Position numbers and translations under genes: made by a program. The notes below the pieces were generated by a model. It did not search any database. It saw only the letters and a list, made by a program, of their open reading frames with translations, and had not been told where the DNA came from. A stretch of 21,539 nt of DNA from Bacteroidota bacterium (GTDB lineage: Bacteria; Bacteroidota; Bacteroidia; Flavobacteriales; Weeksellaceae): positions 1-21,539 of the forward strand of contig JAEZWE010000005.1 in assembly GCA_023420435.1 (NCBI GenBank), in the 5' to 3' direction. Shown piece by piece: positions 7,894 to 14,968 of this stretch (the stretch's first letter is position 1; each line of letters opens with the position of its first letter).

Positions 7894-8528
7894 AAATTTC
7901 TTTTTAGAATTTTTAAATATTCTTTTTTTGGAACCATCGTAGCTCCCAAAGATTCCAAATGGTTTGTGTGAACCTGGCAATCAATCATTTCAAAATTATT
8001 TTTCTCTATAAAATTGATAAAACCAGCTTTTGATGCGTTGCTAACTTTAGAAAACATACTTTCTCCACAAAAAACTTTTCCAAATTGTAATCCGTAAAAG
8101 CCGCCAACCAATTCATCATTTTGCCAAACTTCAACACTTTTTGCAATGCCTTTTTTGTGCAATGAAATGAAGACCGTCTTCAAATCTTCAGAAAGCCAAG
8201 TTCCGTCCTGATCTTTTCTTGTGATTTTTTCACAATTTTCAATAACCAACTCAAAAGCTTGATTTTCAGTGAAACGGAAGACGTTTTTTTGTAAAATTTT
8301 CCGCATCGATTTTGAAATTTTCAGATTTTGTGGGAATAGAACAAATCTCGGATCAGGACACCACCAAAGGATTTCTTCACCAGGATTAAACCATGGAAAA
8401 ATTCCTAATTGATAGGCTAAAAGAATTCTTTCTTCAGATAAATCTCCACCTGCAGCGATAAGTCCACTTTCCGGATCATAAACTTCCGGATCGGGAAACA
8501 AAATTTTATTTTTATCGAGCAAAAACAT
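7890..8528 (-). CDS. aat: Leucyl/phenylalanyl-tRNA--protein transferase
   Basis: Transfers Leu or Phe from aminoacyl-tRNA to N-terminal Lys or Arg of target proteins, marking them for ClpS/ClpAP degradation (bacterial N-end rule). At 212 residues it has the usual length. Recognisable family blocks are SGLIAAGGDLS (21-31), YQLGIFPWFNPGEEILWWCPDPR (39-61), then LVGGFYGLQFGKVFCGESMFSK and NASKAGF in the acetyltransferase-like C-terminal domain. The start ATG at 8528 lies just beyond the terminator of the preceding gene, with no clear promoter in between. Its stop overlaps the EamA start, so the transporter is translationally coupled to it. Confidence 0.95.
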   Translation of the reverse strand: MFLLDKNKILFPDPEVYDPESGLIAAGGDLSEERILLAYQLGIFPWFNPGEEILWWCPDPRFVLFPQNLKISKSMRKILQKNVFRFTENQAFELVIENCEKITRKDQDGTWLSEDLKTVFISLHKKGIAKSVEVWQNDELVGGFYGLQFGKVFCGESMFSKVSNASKAGFINFIEKNNFEMIDCQVHTNHLESLGATMVPKKEYLKILKRNL

Positions 8529-8538
8529 GAATAAAAAT

Positions 8539-8567
8539 AAATCCTACTTCTAAAAAAAGCAGGATTT
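8539..8567 (-). terminator. Terminator or attenuator between the DUF3127 gene and aat
   Basis: On the minus strand AATCCTGCTT pairs with AAGTAGGATT (10 bp including one G-U) around a 7-nt loop, followed by an ATTTTTAT tract. It ends 11 nt before the aat start codon. Since no separate aat promoter is visible, partial readthrough could supply aat and its followers. Confidence 0.65.
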
Positions 8568-8590
8568 TATAATTGATTATTTTAAAAAAA

Positions 8591-8980
8591 TTAGAAAGGT
8601 AAATCATCATCCTCATCCTCCGCAAAAGGATTTTCATTGGTAGCTGCAGTTTGCGCAGGCTTTGCTTGGTTTGCTGGAGGAGCTTGTGTTGGTTCATTTC
8701 CAAAATCTGAAACTTTCTCTATTCTCCAACCTGTAATGCTGTTGAAATATTTTGTTTCACCTTGTGGAGAAGTCCATTCGCGACCTCTAATATTAATGCC
8801 TATTTTAACATTTTCGCCTTCAGAAACACTGTCCAAAAGACTAATTTTGTCTTGCAAAAACTCAATACTAATAGGTTGCGGATACTGTTCTTGTGTTAAA
8901 AGAACCAATTCTCTCTTCTGGAAACCACTTGCAAAAGTTTGAGTTTCAAATATTTTCTTTACGGTACCTTGTAATTCCAT
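8591..8980 (-). CDS. DUF3127 domain protein, SSB-like with acidic C-terminal tail
   Basis: A 129-residue protein. Residues 1-92 form the DUF3127 region, a predicted beta-rich OB-like fold starting MELQGTVKKIFETQTFASGF with GREW and YFNSITGWRIEKV later. It is followed by a flexible Ala/Pro/Gln-rich linker and ends in EDEDDDLPF. This layout of OB-like domain, disordered linker and acidic ...DDDLPF tip copies that of single-stranded DNA-binding proteins, whose last residues recruit repair and replication proteins. The start is ATG 8978-8980; the open frame continues to 9043, but those 21 extra residues are hydrophobic, low-complexity and unlike the family. It is not the main SSB by sequence; nucleic-acid binding is an inference from the architecture. 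Confidence 0.85.
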   Translation of the reverse strand: MELQGTVKKIFETQTFASGFQKRELVLLTQEQYPQPISIEFLQDKISLLDSVSEGENVKIGINIRGREWTSPQGETKYFNSITGWRIEKVSDFGNEPTQAPPANQAKPAQTAATNENPFAEDEDDDLPF

Positions 8981-9077
8981 TTCATTGTAAATTAAGAATG
9001 TAAAAGTAATAAAAATGAAAACGAAAACATAAACGAAAAACACACAATTTCGAAAAAAATATATTTTTTAAAAAATC

Positions 9078-9109
9078 TTGCTGGAAAGTAAAAAAATATA
9101 GTATATTTG
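9078..9109 (+). promoter_or_regulatory. Promoter of the tRNA cluster
   Basis: TTG (9078-9080), a 21-nt spacer and TATATTTG (9102-9109) match the Bacteroidota consensus TTG-N17-23-TAnnTTTG. The predicted transcript starts about 28 nt before tRNA-Leu(UAG). This is the most complete promoter match in the window. Confidence 0.8.
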
Positions 9110-9142
9110 CACTCACAAAAAAGAAAAGAGATCTTTCTAATA

Positions 9143-9224
9143 GCGGATGTGGTGTAATTGGTAGCCACGCCAGACTTAGGATCTGGTGCTTCACGGCGTG
9201 GGGGTTCGAGTCCCTTCATCCGCA
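9143..9224 (+). tRNA. tRNA-Leu (anticodon UAG)
   Basis: An 82-nt class II tRNA. Acceptor stem GCGGATG/CATCCGC is perfect with discriminator A. The anticodon stem CCAGA/TCTGG encloses loop CTTAGGA with anticodon TAG, reading CUN Leu codons. The long variable arm (TGCTTCACGGCGT) and T loop GGGTTCGAGTCCC are as expected for Leu. CCA is not encoded. Confidence 0.96.
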
Positions 9225-9230
9225 CTTCGT

Positions 9231-9261
9231 AAAATTTCTAAATTTTTTAGAAATTTTTTTT
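9231..9261 (+). terminator. Terminator-like hairpin between two tRNA genes
   Basis: A perfect 12-bp inverted repeat AAAATTTCTAAA (9231-9242) / TTTAGAAATTTT (9246-9257) with a TTT loop, followed by more T up to the first base of tRNA-Gly. The shape is that of a weak intrinsic terminator or an RNA-processing hairpin; the stem has few G-C pairs, so termination would be inefficient. Confidence 0.5.
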
Positions 9262-9334
9262 GCGAAAATAGCTCAGCTGGTAGAGCACAACCTTGCCAAG
9301 GTTGGGGTCGCGGGTTCGAGTCCCGTTTTTCGCT
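9262..9334 (+). tRNA. tRNA-Gly (anticodon GCC)
   Basis: A 73-nt class I tRNA. Acceptor GCGAAAA/TTTTCGC is perfect with discriminator T(U). D arm AGCTCAGCTGGTAGAGC, anticodon stem CAACC/GGTTG around loop TTGCCAA (anticodon GCC, reading GGC/GGU), and T arm GCGGGTTCGAGTCCCGT. CCA is not encoded. No promoter separates it from the upstream tRNA-Leu. Confidence 0.96.
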
Positions 9335-9345
9335 GTATTGCACTT

Positions 9346-9429
9346 GCCCTGGTGGTGGAACTGGTAGACACGCAGGACTTAAAATCCTGTGTCCGCAAGG
9401 ACGTACGGGTTCAAGTCCCGTCTGGGGTA
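9346..9429 (+). tRNA. tRNA-Leu (anticodon UAA)
   Basis: An 84-nt class II tRNA. Acceptor GCCCTGG/CTGGGGT contains three G-U pairs; discriminator A. The anticodon stem CAGGA/TCCTG encloses CTTAAAA, anticodon TAA, which reads the Leu codon UUA (abundant in this AT-rich genome). The long variable arm GTCCGCAAGGAC is typical of Leu. Only 11 nt separate it from tRNA-Gly. CCA is not encoded. Confidence 0.95.
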
Positions 9430-9433
9430 CATT

Positions 9434-9471
9434 AAACCGTTGTTAATCTTTTGATTTTCAACGGTTTTTTT
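9434..9471 (+). terminator. Terminator of the tRNA cluster
   Basis: Stem AAACCGTTG (9434-9442) / CAACGGTTT (9459-9467), 9 bp with a 16-nt loop, then a T run to 9471. Confidence 0.82.
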
Positions 9472-9540
9472 ATTTTATTTTTTTAAATTTTATAATATTT
9501 CATTTATAGGTTTTATATAGATTTTCTAAAAAAAATCAGC

Positions 9541-9548
9541 TATTTTTG
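9541..9548 (+). promoter_or_regulatory. -7 element (TATTTTTG) for the mutL operon
   Basis: TATTTTTG fits TAnnTTTG and lies 19 nt before the mutL ATG, giving a leader of about 13-16 nt. No TTG is seen at the -33 distance. Confidence 0.55.
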
Positions 9549-9567
9549 TAAGTCTTTTCCTTATAGA

Positions 9568-11331
9568 ATGTCAGATATCATACAGTTATTGCCCGATCAT
9601 GTTGCCAACCAAATTGCTGCAGGAGAAGTCGTACAACGACCTGCTTCTATTGTAAAGGAGCTTTTGGAAAATGCCATTGATGCAGGAGCCGATAAAATTG
9701 AACTTATCGTTCGAGATGCTGGGAAAAACTTAATTCAAGTTGTGGATAATGGTAGCGGAATGTCTGAAACTGATGCTAGAATGGCTTTTGAAAGACATGC
9801 CACTTCTAAAATAAGAACCACAGAAGATATTTTTAAAATTGTTACAAAGGGATTTAGAGGAGAAGCTTTGGCTTCCATTGCTGCGGTTGCTCAAGTAGAA
9901 CTGAAAACAAAAAAAAAGGACCAAACCGTAGGTACAAATATTTATATTGAAGGAGGAGGATTGCAGTTTCAGGAACCGGTACAAACAGCAGAAGGATCAA
10001 ATTTTCAGGTTAAAAATTTGTTTTATAATGTTCCCGCAAGAAGAAAATTTCTAAAAAATAATAATGTAGAGTTCCGGCATATTATCGATGAATTTCAAAG
10101 AGTAGCTTTGGCACACGAAAATGTTGAATTTTCGCTTTTTCATGATGATGATCCTGTTTTTCGACTGAGGAAAGGAAGTGAAATGCAAAGAATTATCGAC
10201 ATTTTTGGAAGGAAACTTCAACCTCTTTTAATTCCTGTAAAAGAAGATTTAGGTTGGGTAAAACTCAATGGATTTGCCGCAAAACCAGAAGGAGCCAAAA
10301 AAGTTCGTGGAGAGCAATTTCTTTTTGTAAACGGAAGATTTTTTAAAAACCCTTATTTAAACAAAGCGGTTCAAGAGGCATTTGAAGGATTACTTTTACC
10401 CGGATATATACCGTCTTTTTTTCTTTTTTTAGAATTAGATTCAGAAAAAATTGATGTTAATATTCATCCACAAAAAACCGAAGTGAAATTTGAAGACGAG
10501 CATCTCATTTTTGCCCTACTTCGTTCTACCATTAAAAAAGCTTTAGGTATTTATAATATTGCGCCCAGTCTAGATTTTGATCGTGATCCTCAAATGGAAG
10601 CAATGTTACAACCTTCAAAAGGAAATTTCTCTTTGAAGATTCCTGAAGTAAAAGTAGATCGGGATTATAATCCATTTAAAGACGAAGGTGAAGTAAAACA
10701 GATTGAAATACAGAATCTTGCAGAGATGTATCACCACAATATTTCTGCGGAACCTTCAAAAATAAACCTTTTTGAGGATGAGGATTTTGATGAAGATTTG
10801 ATGCGACTTTCCAACGGTTATTGGCTTTTCAACAGAGGTGAAAAAACACTGATGCTGGATCTTGGCAGAATGCACCGTTTAACGGTTTCAGAAAAAAATA
10901 AAGGAAAAAAGAAAAGCAATGCAGCCCATTCTTTGCTATTTTCTTTGGAATACCACATGAACGAAATTGAAAAAAATAAATTTCGTTCGATAAAGAAGTT
11001 TTTACCTGAACTTGGTTTTGATATTAAAACAGCGCATGAAAATGTATTGAGAATTGATGCCGTTCCCGAAGGCTTAAAAGAAACTCAGGTAATGAAATTC
11101 CTTGAGAATCTTTTTGAAATTTTAGAATACAGAAACGAAGAAGAATTTATGCAATATTATGAAAATCAGTGGAATAAAATGAACAGCAAATCTCGTTTTG
11201 ATTTTATCTACAAAGCAGATGCAGAACAGGTTATCAGAGATTTTACTGCTTTGGGTTTTCCGGAATTTTTACCCAATGGAAAACGCTGTTATTATGAAAT
11301 TCCTTTGGAAGAATTAAAAAATAAATTTTAA
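9568..11331 (+). CDS. mutL: DNA mismatch repair protein MutL
   Basis: The ATP-dependent matchmaker of mismatch repair, linking MutS at a mismatch to downstream strand removal. The N-terminal GHKL ATPase is intact: IAAGEVVQRPASIVKELLENAIDAGA (16-41), DNGSGM (60-65), RHATSKI (76-82) and GFRGEAL (95-101). The transducer domain runs to about residue 330, followed by an acidic linker. The C-terminal dimerisation domain is present, but the nuclease motif DQHA(X)2E(X)4E of MutH-lacking bacteria is degenerate: residues 431-442 read DLGRMHRLTVSE, keeping the first Asp and last Glu but losing QHA and the middle Glu. The late metal-site motif is LPNGKRC (568-574) instead of CPHGRP. Its 587 residues are near the family norm. 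It is the first gene of a four-gene operon. Confidence 0.96.
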   Translation: MSDIIQLLPDHVANQIAAGEVVQRPASIVKELLENAIDAGADKIELIVRDAGKNLIQVVDNGSGMSETDARMAFERHATSKIRTTEDIFKIVTKGFRGEALASIAAVAQVELKTKKKDQTVGTNIYIEGGGLQFQEPVQTAEGSNFQVKNLFYNVPARRKFLKNNNVEFRHIIDEFQRVALAHENVEFSLFHDDDPVFRLRKGSEMQRIIDIFGRKLQPLLIPVKEDLGWVKLNGFAAKPEGAKKVRGEQFLFVNGRFFKNPYLNKAVQEAFEGLLLPGYIPSFFLFLELDSEKIDVNIHPQKTEVKFEDEHLIFALLRSTIKKALGIYNIAPSLDFDRDPQMEAMLQPSKGNFSLKIPEVKVDRDYNPFKDEGEVKQIEIQNLAEMYHHNISAEPSKINLFEDEDFDEDLMRLSNGYWLFNRGEKTLMLDLGRMHRLTVSEKNKGKKKSNAAHSLLFSLEYHMNEIEKNKFRSIKKFLPELGFDIKTAHENVLRIDAVPEGLKETQVMKFLENLFEILEYRNEEEFMQYYENQWNKMNSKSRFDFIYKADAEQVIRDFTALGFPEFLPNGKRCYYEIPLEELKNKF

Positions 11332-11334
11332 AAA

Positions 11335-12084
11335 ATGTTTCAAAATATACCTCCCATCACTCGATTCATTATTGTCTTAAATGTGGTCGTTTATCTCATT
11401 GCCAATTTGGTTCCCGGAGATTTTTTGTATAATATATTTTCGGCTTATTATCCTTTTTCTCCTAATTTTAAGATTTGGCAAATATTTACGCATATGTTTA
11501 TGCATGCGCCTATTGGTTCCGGAATTGGTATTACCCATATTCTTTTCAATATGTTTACATTATTGAGTTTTGGACCCGTATTAGAGAAAACATTGGGAGA
11601 AAAAAGATATTTAATTCTTTATTTTTTGAGTGGTATTGGTGCTTTTTTGCTTTTTAATATTTGGAATTTTTATGAAATTATGCAAATAACAAAATTAATA
11701 GAGCAAGACGGAATTAACGTGGCAGAAGTGTATGCAAAATCCGCTATTGGTTATCAGGGAGATCAAAATATTTTTAAAAATCCATCAGCACTTCATTTGG
11801 GTCAAATGTTGAACAGTCAAATGATGGGTGCTTCAGGAGCCATTTTTGGCGTTGTTGCGGCTTTTGCAACCCTTTTTCCAAATGCAAAACTGATCTTTCT
11901 GTTTATTCCTTTTCCCATAAAAGCAAAGGTTCTTTTACCAATTATCATAGCTGTTTCTGTTTATTTAGGAATTACCGGTGACGGAAGTGGAATTGCCCAT
12001 TTTGCGCACGTTGGCGGCGCTATTGTAGGATGGTTATTAGCCAGAAACTGGAGAAATTATATCAATCGTTTTAGAATCATGTAG
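11335..12084 (+). CDS. Rhomboid-family intramembrane serine protease
   Basis: A 249-residue polytopic protease that cuts substrates inside the membrane with a Ser-His dyad. The catalytic serine is in GASGAIFG (Ser167) and the histidine in AHFAHVGG (His225); the HxxxN motif of helix 2 (HILFN, 68-72) is present. About six transmembrane helices are visible. A longer polar insert (about 117-160) lies between helices 3 and 4. The ATG is 3 nt after the mutL stop, and its TAG stop is immediately followed by the next ATG, so the gene is firmly inside the mutL operon. Substrates are unknown. Confidence 0.93.
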   Translation: MFQNIPPITRFIIVLNVVVYLIANLVPGDFLYNIFSAYYPFSPNFKIWQIFTHMFMHAPIGSGIGITHILFNMFTLLSFGPVLEKTLGEKRYLILYFLSGIGAFLLFNIWNFYEIMQITKLIEQDGINVAEVYAKSAIGYQGDQNIFKNPSALHLGQMLNSQMMGASGAIFGVVAAFATLFPNAKLIFLFIPFPIKAKVLLPIIIAVSVYLGITGDGSGIAHFAHVGGAIVGWLLARNWRNYINRFRIM

Positions 12085-13071
12085 ATGAGGTTTTTTCATA
12101 AGATTTTCTTTTTTATTCATCTCGTACTTTTATTATTAGTTTTAGGAACTTATATGAATTATTTTGTTTCACCTAAAACTTTTCCTTATCTCAATTTTTT
12201 ATCAATTTTCTTTCCTTTTTTGTTTTTTATTTATGTCGTCTTTACAATAATTTGGTTCTTTTTGAATAAGAAACTATTATGGTTTTTCTCATTTTTTATT
12301 CTGATCATTATTCCATTAATAAGACCATGGTTGAATTTTTCCTTTAATGAAAAGGAAAGCTTTTTGAAATTGATGAGTTTTAACATTAAAAATAACCTCT
12401 TAGAAAACAAAGAACCCAAAATAAATTTTTTGAACAAATCCGACGTGGATATCATGATGACCCAAGAAGCGAATGTTTTAGAAATATCTAAAGAGAAATT
12501 TTCAAATCTTTCCATAGGTTTTCCCATTAACATGATATACAGCTGTTTTAAAATAGAGCAGGAGGGGAAAATTTTTGATGAAATAGGAGTTGGAGAAGGA
12601 CAGTTTGCTGATATTGCGGTTGAAGGAAAAACAATAAGATTTATTAACATTTATCTTGAACCATTTTCTTTTACCAAGGATATGATAAAGCCTGTTGAGA
12701 ATTATAATGAGAATGAAAAAAAGGGAAAAAAAGTTCTGTGGAAAATGGTTAAAACGTTTAAGGTTCATCAAGAACAAATTTCAGAAATTGTTGATTTTGT
12801 AAAAAAATCACCTTATCCTGTGGTGCTATCAGGAGATTTTAATGCCGTGCCCAATTCTTATGAATATTTTCAAATCAGTAAAGTTTTACAAGACGCTTTT
12901 TTACAATCCGGAATAGGTTTTTCTACCAGTTTTCATGATTATAAATTTCCCATAAGGATTGATTATATTTTTGTTTCAAAAGAACTACAAGCTATTTCCT
13001 ACAAAGTATATAGAAATATTCATGTGTCGGATCATTATCCGGTAATTGCCGAAATAAAACTTGCTGAATGA
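12085..13071 (+). CDS. Membrane-anchored endonuclease/exonuclease/phosphatase family protein
   Basis: A 328-residue protein with about three N-terminal membrane helices (5-27, 34-60, 64-84) and a C-terminal EEP (DNase I-like) domain. Catalytic features can be read: LMSFNIKNN (Asn100), MMTQEAN (Glu128), LSGDFNAVPNS (Asp251, Asn253), RIDYIFVS (Asp293) and SDHYPV (Asp316, His317). Thus the metal site and both catalytic acids are intact. The domain could act on nucleic acid, a phospholipid or an inositol-like phosphoester; the family does not say which. After three helices the catalytic domain lies opposite the N-terminus: outside (periplasm) if the N-terminus is cytosolic. It begins directly after the rhomboid stop. 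Confidence 0.88.
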   Translation: MRFFHKIFFFIHLVLLLLVLGTYMNYFVSPKTFPYLNFLSIFFPFLFFIYVVFTIIWFFLNKKLLWFFSFFILIIIPLIRPWLNFSFNEKESFLKLMSFNIKNNLLENKEPKINFLNKSDVDIMMTQEANVLEISKEKFSNLSIGFPINMIYSCFKIEQEGKIFDEIGVGEGQFADIAVEGKTIRFINIYLEPFSFTKDMIKPVENYNENEKKGKKVLWKMVKTFKVHQEQISEIVDFVKKSPYPVVLSGDFNAVPNSYEYFQISKVLQDAFLQSGIGFSTSFHDYKFPIRIDYIFVSKELQAISYKVYRNIHVSDHYPVIAEIKLAE

Positions 13072-13418
13072 TGAAAAAAAATATTTCCTATATAAGTATA
13101 TTATTTCTAATTTTCTCTTGTTCCAAAAAGGAAAATTTTATTGAAAATTCTGAATTTGTCGTTTCAAAATACGACACTACAGCTATAGATTCTTTCGCTG
13201 AAGGAGCCATCTCTGTAGATGTTGCAGAACAAATTCGCCAATCATCCATAGCCTATCAAGATTCTTTGAAAGCAAAAGCAGAGGAAGAAGCCAAGGCTAA
13301 AAGTGAAGCGGAAGCCAAAGAAGAAAAAATAAAAGCTGATGAAAAGAAAAAATTAGAATTGGAGAAAAAAAATTCAGAAAAAAAATCAACGACACCGGAA
13401 AACCCGAAAGAAAATTAA
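13068..13418 (+). CDS. Small predicted lipoprotein with charged coiled-coil tail
   Basis: A 116-residue protein with a type II signal peptide: a Lys-containing N-terminus, a hydrophobic stretch, and the lipobox LIFSC with the lipidated Cys at residue 18. After a short Ser/Asp/Thr-containing region (to about 65) the rest is Lys/Glu/Ala-rich (KAKAEEEAKAKSEAEAKEE...), predicted helical or coiled coil. The residues after the Cys are SKKE, without the acidic run used as a surface-export signal in Bacteroidota, so a periplasm-facing lipoprotein is more likely. The ATG at 13068 overlaps the EEP stop (ATGA); ATG 13071 is an equally possible start. Function unknown. The stop overlaps the stop of the convergent GH3 gene. 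Confidence 0.8.
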   Translation: MMKKNISYISILFLIFSCSKKENFIENSEFVVSKYDTTAIDSFAEGAISVDVAEQIRQSSIAYQDSLKAKAEEEAKAKSEAEAKEEKIKADEKKKLELEKKNSEKKSTTPENPKEN

Positions 13419-14929
13419 ACGTTTAGCATTAAAAGTGGATCGATATATTCCCGGTCATTACAAAGTCTTGGAACTTTATTTTGTCCGCCCAATTTTCCGC
13501 GAGATTCCATCCAATGATAAAAAAGGTTAGGTTTTGCAACATTTACGACCGGTCTTTTCAGCGTCATGTTCAGATAGCGTTTTGCTTCGTAATCTGAATT
13601 TATCGATTTTAAATGCTCATCAAAAATATCTGTAAAATCCTCTAAAGAGGAAGGTTCTTTAGAAAATTCAAAAATCCATTCATGAGCTCCGCTTCCATTT
13701 CCGCTCATAAAAATTGGAGCTCCGGTATATTCTGTAATTTGAGCTCCGGTTTTCTCACAAGCTTTATGAAGAGCGCATTCCACATTATCAATCATTAATT
13801 CCTCACCAAAAGCATTAATGTAATGTTTTGTTCTGCCGGAAATTTTTATTCTGAAAGGATTTAACGAAGTAAAACAAACCGTATCGCCAATTAAATATCG
13901 CCATAAACCACCGTTTGTAGTAATGACCAACGCGTAATTTTTATTTTTTTCGACATTTTCTAAAGACAAAACGCGCGGATTCTCTTTCCCGAAATCTTCC
14001 ATAGGAATAAATTCGTAAAAAATCCCATAATCCAGCATCAGCAACATTTCATCGGAACCATGTTGGTCCTGAATTCCAAAAAAGCCTTCCGAAGCGTTAT
14101 AAATTTCGTAATAATTAATATCTTTTCCAATGATTTGCCGGTATTGATCCCGGTAAGGTTTAAAACTGATTCCGCCATGAAAGAAAACCTCCAAATTAGG
14201 CCAAATTTCTGAAATTGATCCGGCATTCGTTTCTTTCAAAACCCGTTGAAGTAAAACCATCATCCAACTTGGAACACCGGTTAAACTTCCTACTTCAGCA
14301 TTTTTTACTTCGGAAACAATGGCTTTTAGTTTGGTTTCCCATTCCGACATTAAAGAAACTTTTTTGCTTGGTGTGGTGGTAATTTCTACCCAAAAAGGCA
14401 AATTATCAATTAAAATGGCGGAAAGATCTCCAAATTTGGTGTTAAACTGTTCATAAACTTCCGCAGAACCCCCTAAACGCAAATTTTTATAAGCGAAAAG
14501 TTGATTTTCAGGATGATTATTTGCATAAATTGAAACCAAATCTTTTCCGGCTTTAAAATGACAATATTCCAAGCTTTCATCCGTGATCGGAATAAATTTA
14601 CTTTTAGCGTTAGTTGTTCCGGAAGATTTTGCAAACTGACGAATGAGTCCCGGCCAAATAATATCTCTTTGTCCTTGTCTCGCTTTTTCGATGTATGGCT
14701 CAAAATCTTCATAAGAAACAATGGGAACATTTCGTTTGAAATCTTCATAGTTGGAAACCGAACTGAAACCATGTATTTTTCCGTATTCTGTTTCTTCAGC
14801 ATGATACAAAAGCGAGGAAAGAATCCCTTTTTGGGTTTCTATAGGATGATCTATAAAATTCTGAATTTGGTCAATCCTTTGTTTGATAAACCAGTTTACT
14901 ACAGAATTGAAAAGTGCTTTTGTGGCCAT
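13415..14929 (-). CDS. GH3-family acyl-adenylating enzyme
   Basis: A 504-residue member of the GH3 family (ANL superfamily), named after plant auxin-responsive enzymes that adenylate a carboxylic acid and join it to an amino acid. Visible motifs are the ATP-binding loop SSGTTNAKSKFIP (102-114), YNASEGFFG (277-285) and the NGGLWRYLIGDTV block (339-351) of the second nucleotide-binding motif. The smaller C-terminal domain follows (HYINAFGEELMIDNVE...). No signal peptide. Bacterial GH3 proteins are widespread in Bacteroidota but their substrates are not established; there is no biosynthetic cluster here to suggest one. The start ATG sits almost at the predicted transcription start. It converges on the lipoprotein gene with overlapping stops and no terminator. 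Confidence 0.9.
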   Translation of the reverse strand: MATKALFNSVVNWFIKQRIDQIQNFIDHPIETQKGILSSLLYHAEETEYGKIHGFSSVSNYEDFKRNVPIVSYEDFEPYIEKARQGQRDIIWPGLIRQFAKSSGTTNAKSKFIPITDESLEYCHFKAGKDLVSIYANNHPENQLFAYKNLRLGGSAEVYEQFNTKFGDLSAILIDNLPFWVEITTTPSKKVSLMSEWETKLKAIVSEVKNAEVGSLTGVPSWMMVLLQRVLKETNAGSISEIWPNLEVFFHGGISFKPYRDQYRQIIGKDINYYEIYNASEGFFGIQDQHGSDEMLLMLDYGIFYEFIPMEDFGKENPRVLSLENVEKNKNYALVITTNGGLWRYLIGDTVCFTSLNPFRIKISGRTKHYINAFGEELMIDNVECALHKACEKTGAQITEYTGAPIFMSGNGSGAHEWIFEFSKEPSSLEDFTDIFDEHLKSINSDYEAKRYLNMTLKRPVVNVAKPNLFYHWMESRGKLGGQNKVPRLCNDREYIDPLLMLNV

Positions 14930-14934
14930 GAAAG

Positions 14935-14968
14935 CAAATATAATAAAATACCTTTTTTAGAAAAACAA
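14935..14968 (-). promoter_or_regulatory. Promoter of the GH3 gene, overlapping a terminator
   Basis: On the minus strand TTG (14968-14966), a 23-nt spacer and TATATTTG (14942-14935) fit the Bacteroidota consensus. The -7 element ends only 5 nt before the GH3 ATG (14929), so the mRNA would have almost no leader. The -33 TTG touches the stem of the terminator at 14967-14994. Confidence 0.68.

Noticed and set aside
7894..7980. Longer N-terminus for the EamA transporter
   Set aside because: The 29 extra codons overlap aat and lack transporter character; the ATGA overlap at 7890-7893 is a typical coupled start.
8981..9043. Hydrophobic N-terminal extension of the DUF3127 protein as a membrane anchor
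   Set aside because: The stretch is AT-rich low-complexity intergenic sequence, and MELQGTVKK is the natural family start.
9346..9429. tRNA with anticodon UAA as a suppressor of the TAA stop in ftsZ
   Set aside because: Anticodon 5'-UAA-3' pairs with the Leu codon UUA, not with the stop UAA (which needs anticodon UUA). It is an ordinary tRNA-Leu.
9186..9446. Open frame of 86 codons across the tRNA genes
   Set aside because: It is translated from the three tRNA sequences, which fold properly; no protein features are present.
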